Source: Amycolatopsis sp. 195334CR
GTDB taxonomy: Bacteria > Actinomycetota > Actinomycetes > Mycobacteriales > Pseudonocardiaceae
NCBI RefSeq assembly: GCF_017309385.1
Contig: NZ_JAFJMJ010000001.1
Span: 1,922,001 to 1,986,000, forward strand
Direction of reading: 5' to 3'
Length of the DNA: 64,000 nt
Shown here: positions 8,083-16,991 of the stretch, piece by piece
How positions within the stretch are numbered: position 1 is the stretch's first letter
How the letters are laid out: each line of letters starts with the position of its first letter
The notes under the pieces: model-generated
Seen by the model: the letters and a program-made list of their open reading frames with translations, nothing else
Told to the model about the DNA's origin: nothing
Database searches by the model: none
Program-made: the position numbers and the translations under genes

Positions 8083-10932
8083 TCAGCTCTTGGACTTCGC
8101 GGTGGTCTTCTTCGCCGGCGCCTTGCGCTTGGCCGGTGCCTTCTTCTTCGGCGCCGGACCCTTCGCCCGCTTCTCGGCGAGCAGCTCCGAAGCCCGCTCG
8201 GCGGTCAGCGACTCGATGCTGTCCGTCTTGCGCAGGGTCGCGTTGTACTCGCCGTCGGTCACGTACGGGCCGAACCGGCCGTCCTTGACCACCATCGGCT
8301 TCTTCGAGATCGGGTCCTCGCCGAGTTCCTTCAGCGGCGGCTTCGCGGCGGCCTGGCGTCCCCGGCGCTTCGGCTCCGAGTAGATCTTCAGCGCCTCTTC
8401 CAGGGTGATCGAGAAGAGCTGCTCCTCGGTCTCCAGCGACCGCGAGTCGGTGCCCTTCTTCAGGTACGGCCCGTAGCGCCCGTTCTGCGCGGTGATCTCG
8501 TCCCCGGACTCCGGGTCCTTGCCCACCACCCTCGGCAGCGACAGCAGCTTGAGCGCGTCCTCCAGGGTCATCGACTCGATCGCCATCGACTTGAACAGCG
8601 AACCCGTGCGCGGCTTCGGCTGCTTCGCCTTGGCCGCCTTCTTCTGGGCCGCGGTGGCGCCCTCCGGCAGCGGCTCCGGCTCCGGCAGCACCTCGGTCAC
8701 GTACGGGCCGAAGCGGCCCTCCTTGGCCACGATCTCGTGCCCGCTGACCGGGTCGACACCCAGCGAACGCCCCTCCTGCGGGGTGGCGAACAACTTCTCC
8801 GCGATCTCCGCGGTCAGCTCGTCCGGCGGCAGGTCCTCGGGCAGGTTCGCGCGCTGCGACTCGCCTTCGACCTCGCGCTCCAGGTACGGCCCGTAGCGGC
8901 CGACGCGGACCACCACGGTCCGGCCGTCGGCGTCGCTGAACAGCGGGATCGAGTTGATCTCGCGGGCGTCGATGTCCTCGACGCTGCCCTCGACCAGCTT
9001 CTTCAGCCCGCCGAGCCGGCCGATCGAGCCGTCCACGCCCATGTCGCCGCCGAAGTAGAACTTCGACAGCCACTGCGTGCGCTGCTCGTCACCGGCGGCG
9101 ATGCGGTCGAGCTCGTCCTCCATGCCGGCCGTGAAGTCGTAGTCGACCAGCCGCTCGAAGTGCCGTTCCATCAGGCCGATCACCGCGAAGGCCACCCACG
9201 AGGGCACCAGCGCGGAGCCCTTCTTCCAGACGTACCCGCGGTCCTGGATGGTCTTGATGATCGAGGCGTAGGTGGACGGGCGGCCGATGCCCAGCTCTTC
9301 GAGCTTGCTGACCAGGCTCGGCTCCGAGTACCGCGCCGGCGGCGAGGTGGTGTGGCCGTCCGGGCTCAGCTCGGTGGCGGTCAGCGCCTGGTCCTTGACC
9401 AGCTGCGGCAGCCTGCTCTGCTTGTCGTCGGCCTCGCCACCGGTCTCGGTGTCGACCGCCTCGACGTAGGCCTTGAGGAACCCGGCGAAGGTGATCGTGC
9501 GGCCCGACGCGGAGAACACGCACTCCTCGCCGGAGGTCGCGTTGCCGGTGATCCGGACCGAGATGGTGGTGCCCTTGGCGTCGGCCATCTGCGAGGCGAT
9601 GGTGCGCTGCCAGATCAGCTCGTAGAGCCGGAACTCGTCGGCCTCCAGCTCCCCGGCGACCTGCCCCGGCGTGCGGAACACCTCGCCGGCGGGCCGGATC
9701 GCCTCGTGGGCCTCCTGCGCGTTCTTCACCTTGCGCGTGTACTGCCGCGGCTTGTCGGCCACGTGGTCCTTGCCGTACAGCTGCGCCGCCTGGCTGCGGG
9801 CCGCCTGGATCGCCGTCTCCGACAGCGTCGTGGAGTCGGTACGCATGTAGGTGATGTAGCCGTTCTCGTACAGCCGCTGGGCGGTGCGCATGGTGCGCTC
9901 CGAGGAGAACCGCAGCTTGCGCCCGGCCTCCTGCTGCAGCGTCGAGGTCATGAACGGCGCGTAGGGCCGCCGGGTGTACGGCTTCTCCTCCACGCTGGAC
10001 ACGGAGAACGCCTGGTCGCGCAGGGCCTGCGCGAGCTGGTTCGCCCCGGTCTCGTCGAGGATGCGCACGTCGGCGGCGGCGGACTTGAGCTGCCCGTCCG
10101 GGCCGAAGTCGCGGCCGGTGGCCAGGCGCGAGCCGTCCACCGAGAGCAGGCGCGCCGGGAAGGTCTGCGGCGAGGCGTCCGGGCCGGCGTCCATGGTCGC
10201 CGAGATGTCCCAGTAGGACGCCGAGGTGAAGCGCATCCGCTCGCGTTCGCGCTCCACCACGATCCGGGTGGCCACCGACTGCACGCGGCCCGCCGAGAGC
10301 TTCGGCATGACCTTCTTCCACAGCACGGGCGAGACCTCGTAGCCGTAGAGCCGGTCCAGGATGCGGCGGGTCTCCTGGGCGTCGACCAGGTCGGCATCCA
10401 GTTCGCGGGTGCTGTCCGCGGCGGCGCGGATGGCCTGCTCGGTGACCTCGTGGAAGACCATGCGCCGGACCGGCACCTTGGGCTTGAGCGTCTCCAGCAG
10501 GTGCCAGGCGATGGCCTCGCCCTCGCGGTCGGGGTCCGTCGCGAGGTAGAGCTCGTCGACGTCCTTGAGCAGGCCCTTGAGCTCGGTCACCTTGGACTTC
10601 TTGTCCGGGGTGACCACGTAGAGGGCCTTGAAGTCGTTGTCCACGTCCACGCCGAGGCGGGCCCACGACTCGCCCTTGAACTGGGCGGGCACGTCGGCGG
10701 CACCACGGGGGAGGTCACGGATGTGCCCGACCGAGGATTCGACGACGTAGCCGCCGCCGAGGTAGGGGGCGATCTTGCGGGCCTTGGTCGGCGACTCGAC
10801 GATCACCAGGCGCCGCACGGCCCCGTTGCTTCCGGCGCCGCGCCCCGTCGCCCGGCCGCCCGCGGAGCCACCAGTGCCCGCAGTCTTCTTCGTCCGTGTC
10901 GATCCAGCCACGCTGTTCCGCTCTCCGCTCAT
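8083..10932 (-). CDS. topA: DNA topoisomerase I (type IA)
   Basis: 949-residue enzyme that relaxes negative supercoils by nicking one strand. The Toprim domain begins RRLVIVESPTKARKI (about 40) and carries the metal-binding DPDREGE triad D133/D135/E137. The active tyrosine is Y362 in GYITYMRTDST. Cleavage-domain signatures AGRVQSVA and RRPYAPFMTSTLQQEA are intact. Instead of zinc fingers the C-terminus has four repeats with the core GR(Y/F)GPY (about 675-920), followed by a Lys/Ala-rich tail KKKAPAKRKAPAKK, as in other actinobacterial TopA proteins where it binds DNA. It is divergent from the downstream serine-protease gene across a 244-bp promoter region. Confidence 0.98.
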   Translation of the reverse strand: MSGERNSVAGSTRTKKTAGTGGSAGGRATGRGAGSNGAVRRLVIVESPTKARKIAPYLGGGYVVESSVGHIRDLPRGAADVPAQFKGESWARLGVDVDNDFKALYVVTPDKKSKVTELKGLLKDVDELYLATDPDREGEAIAWHLLETLKPKVPVRRMVFHEVTEQAIRAAADSTRELDADLVDAQETRRILDRLYGYEVSPVLWKKVMPKLSAGRVQSVATRIVVERERERMRFTSASYWDISATMDAGPDASPQTFPARLLSVDGSRLATGRDFGPDGQLKSAAADVRILDETGANQLAQALRDQAFSVSSVEEKPYTRRPYAPFMTSTLQQEAGRKLRFSSERTMRTAQRLYENGYITYMRTDSTTLSETAIQAARSQAAQLYGKDHVADKPRQYTRKVKNAQEAHEAIRPAGEVFRTPGQVAGELEADEFRLYELIWQRTIASQMADAKGTTISVRITGNATSGEECVFSASGRTITFAGFLKAYVEAVDTETGGEADDKQSRLPQLVKDQALTATELSPDGHTTSPPARYSEPSLVSKLEELGIGRPSTYASIIKTIQDRGYVWKKGSALVPSWVAFAVIGLMERHFERLVDYDFTAGMEDELDRIAAGDEQRTQWLSKFYFGGDMGVDGSIGRLGGLKKLVEGSVEDIDAREINSIPLFSDADGRTVVVRVGRYGPYLEREVEGESQRANLPEDLPPDELTAEIAEKLFATPQEGRSLGVDPVSGHEIVAKEGRFGPYVTEVLPEPEPLPEGATAAQKKAAKAKQPKPRTGSLFKSMAIESMTLEDALKLLSLPRVVGKDPESGDEITAQNGRYGPYLKKGTDSRSLETEEQLFSITLEEALKIYSEPKRRGRQAAAKPPLKELGEDPISKKPMVVKDGRFGPYVTDGEYNATLRKTDSIESLTAERASELLAEKRAKGPAPKKKAPAKRKAPAKKTTAKSKS

Positions 10933-11176
10933 CCCTCGTCGCCGTCACCGCGACGCCTGTTCGACCCGCCAGTGTGCACGCCGATGCCCGTTCGTGTCCG
11001 CACAGGTGGCGCAACACGCCGTTGACCGCACGTCCAGCGCATCGGCGCCGGGGTCGATGACGTTTCTCTTTCCAGAGCTAACACACCTCGTCCACCGGAA
11101 TATTCATCGGCCCCCTGCGTAACCGATCGCCTACCCTCTGCGGTGACCACCTCACCGATCCGGAAAGGCCGCCAAG

Positions 11177-12025
11177 ATGATCCGACGCCTGCTGGGCGCC
11201 ACCCTCACCGCCACAGCCGGGTTCGCGCTGGTCAGCGCCGTGCCCGCGGCCGCGACGACCGCGGTGGACTTCGCCGGGACGGTCGCGCTGTCGAACTGCT
11301 CCGGCTCGGTCGTGAAGACCGCCTCGGCGGCCGCGGACGATCCGGCGCTCGTCCTGACCAACGGCCACTGCCTGGAAGAGGGCTTTCCCCAGGCCGGCGA
11401 GGTGATCGTCGACCAGCCGTCCTCCCGTACCTTCTCCCTGCTCAGCCCGGACGGCGCCAGTTCGGTCGGCGAGTTGCGGGCCAACCGGCTGGAGTACGCC
11501 ACGATGACCGGGACGGACGCCGCGCTCTACCGGCTCGACGTCAGTTACACCCAGATAGAGCAGTCCTACGGGATCAGCGCGCTCGAGCTGGCGGGGCGGA
11601 CGGCGGAGGGTACGCCGATCAACGTGGTGTCCGGCTATTGGAAGAAGGTGTACAGCTGTTCGGTGGATGCCTTCGTGCCCGAACTGAGGGAAGCGGACTG
11701 GTCCTGGCGCGACTCCATCCGGTACACCCCGGAGTGCGACACGATCGGCGGGACCTCGGGCTCCCCGATCGTGGACGCGGGTACGGGGAAGGTCATCGGC
11801 GTGAACAACACCGGCAACGAGTCGGGTGAGCGGTGCACCATGAACAACCCCTGCGAGGTGGACGAACAGGGGAACGTGACGGTGCGGCAGGGGCGGAACT
11901 ACGGGCAGCAGACGCACCAGATCCCGGGCTGCCTGACCGCGGGGAGCCGGATCGACCTGAACCAGGCGGGGTGTGAGCTGCCGAGCCCGTCCTCGCTGCT
12001 CAAGTCCTCGCTGCTCAAGCCATAG
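11177..12025 (+). CDS. Secreted trypsin-like serine protease (S1/V8-like)
   Basis: 282 residues with a signal peptide (MIRRLLGATLTATAGFALVS, cleavage near AAA/TTA, about 27). The triad can be placed as H64 (LTNGHCLE), D114 (TGTDAALYRL) and S194 (GGTSGSPIV), in the order of chymotrypsin-fold enzymes; the GTSGSP nucleophile loop resembles glutamyl-endopeptidase/V8-type proteases. Cysteines at 41, 65, 161 and 187 could form disulfides, consistent with export. The tail contains a small duplication (SSLLKSSLLKP). An AAAGG sequence precedes the ATG. It is divergent from topA. The substrate is unknown. Confidence 0.9.
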   Translation: MIRRLLGATLTATAGFALVSAVPAAATTAVDFAGTVALSNCSGSVVKTASAAADDPALVLTNGHCLEEGFPQAGEVIVDQPSSRTFSLLSPDGASSVGELRANRLEYATMTGTDAALYRLDVSYTQIEQSYGISALELAGRTAEGTPINVVSGYWKKVYSCSVDAFVPELREADWSWRDSIRYTPECDTIGGTSGSPIVDAGTGKVIGVNNTGNESGERCTMNNPCEVDEQGNVTVRQGRNYGQQTHQIPGCLTAGSRIDLNQAGCELPSPSSLLKSSLLKP

Positions 12026-12081
12026 CGACCCGCGCGGCAGCGGCCCGCTGCCAAGCCACGACTCGCCCACGCGCGACAGTT

Positions 12082-12228
12082 CGCTCACGCCATGACCTCG
12101 CCCGGGCGCAGCAGCCCGCTCACGCCATGACCTCGCCCAGGCGCAGCAGCCCGCTCCTCGAGCCATGACCTCGCCTCGGTGCGGCTGCCCGCTCCTCGAG
12201 CCATGGCTTCGCCGGGCGACGCTCGACC
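12082..12228. repeat. Tandem 35-38 bp repeat tract, about four copies
   Basis: Two nearly identical 35-bp units starting CGCTCACGCCATGACCTCG at 12082 and 12117 differ at one base (CCCGGGC versus CCCAGGC). They are followed by two diverged 38-40 bp units starting CGCTCCTCGAGCCATG at 12152 and 12190. The tract fills the space between the protease stop and the convergent hypothetical gene. No translation of it looks protein-like. Confidence 0.85.
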
Positions 12229-12256
12229 CAACCATCGCGGGCCGGGCGATCGCGCC

Positions 12257-12886
12257 TCAAGCCATGACTGACCGCGCGTAGTCCTCGGGAGGCGCGCCGC
12301 CCGGCCACAGCGCTTCCGCGCCGGGCGGCGGGTCGCCGATCAGCTCGGTCAGCGTGTCCAGCCGCCGCCTGCCGGTGACCCGGACGGCCGGTCCGCCCCC
12401 GCGCGGCCCGACCACCGGGCCCGGCACACCCGCCGCGGCCAGCGCGGCGGTCAGCGGAGCGTGCGTCTGCGGCGCTTCGACGTCCATCGGCAGGAAGTAC
12501 CCGCGCTGCTCGGCCCGCCCGCCCGCGAGCGCCCACAGCCGCAGCATGCCGCCATCGAGCCGGAACCCCGGCGGCACCACCTTCTCGTCCCCGTCCAGCC
12601 AGGCGTTGGCCATCGGCAGCAGGTCGACCTGGAAGGCCGTGCGGACCAGCGGACTCCCGCAGTCGGCCGTGGTCAGCGTCACCCGGACACCCCGCCAGGC
12701 GAACTCGGCGGCCAGCAACCGCGCCCGCCACGCCTGTTCGACCACCACCTGCAACCGCGCCGCCGTCCGCCCGAACGCGGTCGCCTGCCCCTGCGCGCAC
12801 AGCACCCCGGCCAGGTCGGACAACCTGGGCCCACTCGCTTCCACCGAGAAGAACGAGATCTGCCGCACCGCGACAGCGTAGAACAT
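12257..12886 (-). CDS. Conserved hypothetical protein
   Basis: 209 residues starting MFYAVAVRQISFFSVEA. There is no signal peptide or membrane helix and no motif I recognise; the composition is that of a soluble alpha/beta protein. Several short strands alternate with Gly/Pro turns (for example PVVGPRGGGPAVRVTG). I chose the ATG at 12886 because the in-frame GTG 48 nt upstream would add codons TTA, ATA and ACA, which are very rare in this genome. It ends next to the tandem repeat tract and follows a lipoprotein gene on the same strand. Function unknown. Confidence 0.75.
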   Translation of the reverse strand: MFYAVAVRQISFFSVEASGPRLSDLAGVLCAQGQATAFGRTAARLQVVVEQAWRARLLAAEFAWRGVRVTLTTADCGSPLVRTAFQVDLLPMANAWLDGDEKVVPPGFRLDGGMLRLWALAGGRAEQRGYFLPMDVEAPQTHAPLTAALAAAGVPGPVVGPRGGGPAVRVTGRRRLDTLTELIGDPPPGAEALWPGGAPPEDYARSVMA

Positions 12887-12951
12887 CCGTTCGAATATGA
12901 ACAGTAACCGTGTGTTCGGCCGCGCCTCCGGCACGGCGGCGATCTCGTGCG

Positions 12952-13578
12952 TCAGGCGGTCGGCGGAGCCGGCGTCGCCAGGCTCGGCGAAGTGCCTTCC
13001 TCGGTCAGCGAACTGCAGGTCGGCGCGCGACGGCTGGCGTCGAGCAGGCGTGGCGCCGAAGAAAGCCCGCTGAGCAGGTCGGCGTTGGCGATCTCGTCGA
13101 GCGCGTTGCCCGCGGAGCTGATCGCCTCCTGCCCCTGCCGGGTACCCGGCCCGGAGCTGTCCAGCTCCTGCTTGGCCTGCACCACGCGCTCACGGATCCC
13201 GGTGTAGCTGTCGACCGCCGCGCGCTTCGCCTCGTCGCCACCGGGCGCGGGCGAAACGGGCAGGCCGTTGAGGTTGAGCAGCGTGCGGTCGAGGCCGCCG
13301 ACCAGGGTGCCGAGCATCTCGCTGGCCGTGCTGGCGGCCGACTGCGGACTCGTCGGATCCACCCTCGGCATGCCCGCCATCGTCTCCAGCAGGCCGACCA
13401 CGGCCCCGCAGTACTGGTTGGCCCAGGTCACCTCCGGGTCACCCTCCGGCGCCGACTGCGGCTGCGCGCCCGGCCCGACCTGGCTCCCCGTCCCGATCTC
13501 ACCCGCCGGCTGCCCACAGGCGCCCAGCAGCACACCAACACCCACCACCGCGGCGAAAACACCCATCCGGGGCCGCAA
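12952..13578 (-). CDS. Lipoprotein, paralogue of the 13705-14313 lipoprotein
   Basis: 208 residues. The signal peptide MRPRMGVFAAVVGVGV ends in lipobox LLGAC, with the acylated cysteine at 21. A Gly/Pro/Gln-rich linker leads to a helical domain that contains VTWANQYCGAVVGLLETM at about 50-67. The next gene upstream carries the equivalent GAWVNEFCGALGPLADLG, so the two are tandem paralogues. Coiled helices with KRAAVDSYTGIRERVVQAKQ follow, and the C-terminus is again low complexity. It should be anchored to the outer leaflet. No enzymatic motif is visible. Role unknown. Confidence 0.85.
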   Translation of the reverse strand: MRPRMGVFAAVVGVGVLLGACGQPAGEIGTGSQVGPGAQPQSAPEGDPEVTWANQYCGAVVGLLETMAGMPRVDPTSPQSAASTASEMLGTLVGGLDRTLLNLNGLPVSPAPGGDEAKRAAVDSYTGIRERVVQAKQELDSSGPGTRQGQEAISSAGNALDEIANADLLSGLSSAPRLLDASRRAPTCSSLTEEGTSPSLATPAPPTA

Positions 13579-13653
13579 CGCCTACACCTCCTGTGACACC
13601 GGGGGCAAAGCCGTGTTCGACGGTACAGCGCCCGGGGGCATGCGCAACCCATT

Positions 13654-13692
13654 GGGGGCTCGGTTGGCAATTTTCTGCCTGACCGAGCCCCC
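13654..13692 (-). terminator. Hairpin terminator
   Basis: Perfect 11-bp stem GGGGGCTCGGT/ACCGAGCCCCC around a T-rich loop that can pair further (TTGGCA with TGCC). It lies 12 nt behind the stop of the 13705-14313 lipoprotein and so separates the two lipoprotein transcription units. Confidence 0.75.
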
Positions 13693-13704
13693 GGTAACGA
13701 CCGC

Positions 13705-14313
13705 TCAGCCGTTGAGCTTCTGGCAGTTCGGCTGGTTCTTGCCTGCCGCCTCGACCTCGGCGGTGCCCTTCGCCGAGGACATGCCGGTGCTGGCCTTCTG
13801 CAAGCCCTTGCCGACGTTCTGCAGGCTGGTCGCCGCTTCCTTCACCGCGCTCGCGTCGTCGGCGGGCGCCGCGTCGAGCTTCTCCTTGGCCGCCTTGGCC
13901 TCGTCGCGCACCGGCTTGAACAGCTCCAGCACCGAGGTCTTGGCGTCCTCACCGGCCTGCATCGGCGCCTTGTCGAGCTTTTCCAGGTCGTCGACCACCG
14001 GGCCGACGCTGCCCTCGATCTTGCCGAGGAAGTCCCCCACCGCGCTGCGCGCACCGGCCAGGTCACCCGGCTGCATGTCCGGCGGCTTCAACTGGCCGAG
14101 GTCGGCCAGCGGCCCGAGCGCACCGCAGAACTCGTTGACCCAGGCACCGGTGTCCCCGTCCGCCGCGGCGGGGGACGACGGCGCGGCCGACGGCGGCGCG
14201 GCGGGCGGGGCCGCCGCGTTGTCGGCGGGCTTGTCGTTGCCGCAGGCGGTAAGCGTCAGCGCGCACGCCAGTCCGGCGGCGGCCACGGCGAGGCGTGAAG
14301 CCTTCAGCCCCAT
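13705..14313 (-). CDS. Lipoprotein of unknown function
   Basis: 202 residues. The signal peptide has lipobox LTAC with Cys24. A strongly Ala/Pro-rich linker (about 30-62) precedes a helical domain beginning GAWVNEFCGALGPLADLG that is shared with the neighbouring lipoprotein. Helices are rich in Lys/Glu/Ala (for example RDEAKAAKEKLDAAPADD), and a conserved pair of cysteines (about 72 and 198) could bridge in the periplasmic space. It is transcribed away from nothing obvious and ends at a strong hairpin. No family was recognised beyond the paralogy. Confidence 0.85.
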   Translation of the reverse strand: MGLKASRLAVAAAGLACALTLTACGNDKPADNAAAPPAAPPSAAPSSPAAADGDTGAWVNEFCGALGPLADLGQLKPPDMQPGDLAGARSAVGDFLGKIEGSVGPVVDDLEKLDKAPMQAGEDAKTSVLELFKPVRDEAKAAKEKLDAAPADDASAVKEAATSLQNVGKGLQKASTGMSSAKGTAEVEAAGKNQPNCQKLNG

Positions 14314-14397
14314 CTGTGCTCCTTCGTTCGTGTGCGGACGAGCGCGCCGAGCGTACTCCGTTCAGCACAACGCATTGCTCCGCATCACCCAACGAAA

Positions 14398-14435
14398 ACG
14401 GGCCCGCCCACACGCCGTTGTGTGGGCGGGCCCGT
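14398..14435 (-). terminator. Intrinsic terminator of hppA
   Basis: Perfect 16-bp stem ACGGGCCCGCCCACAC with its complement and a 6-nt loop. Read on the minus strand it is followed by a TTTTCGTT run. It lies 12 nt beyond the hppA stop. Confidence 0.9.
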
Positions 14436-14447
14436 GACCGGGTTGCG

Positions 14448-16742
<2,295 letters not shown>

Positions 16743-16991
16743 TCGTCCTCCTGGAAATGTCGCCTGTAATCGGCGGTGACCAGGCTCGAAGAAAGCCGTG
16801 TCGACGCCGACATGGGATCTACACCACAAGTGGTGTGCTGCGCCGGAGTGTATTGGTACTGAGAGAGGCGTCGGCAAGGCGTCCCGGCGAGAACACGCTG
16901 CGTGAAGGCCGTGAGCTTGATCACTTGACCGTTCTTGTTGCCCCCCAACGGAGTCGCGAAAGCTGTCGGTGGCCTGTGCGAAGCTCGTCGA

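Noticed and set aside
8035..11025. A 996-codon open frame antisense to topA
   Set aside because: It mirrors the topA codon pattern, is Arg/Gly/Val/Leu biased and has no domain; a typical high-GC shadow frame.
12887..12934. In-frame GTG start for the 12257-12886 protein
   Set aside because: It would add TTA, ATA and ACA codons that are very rare in this genome.
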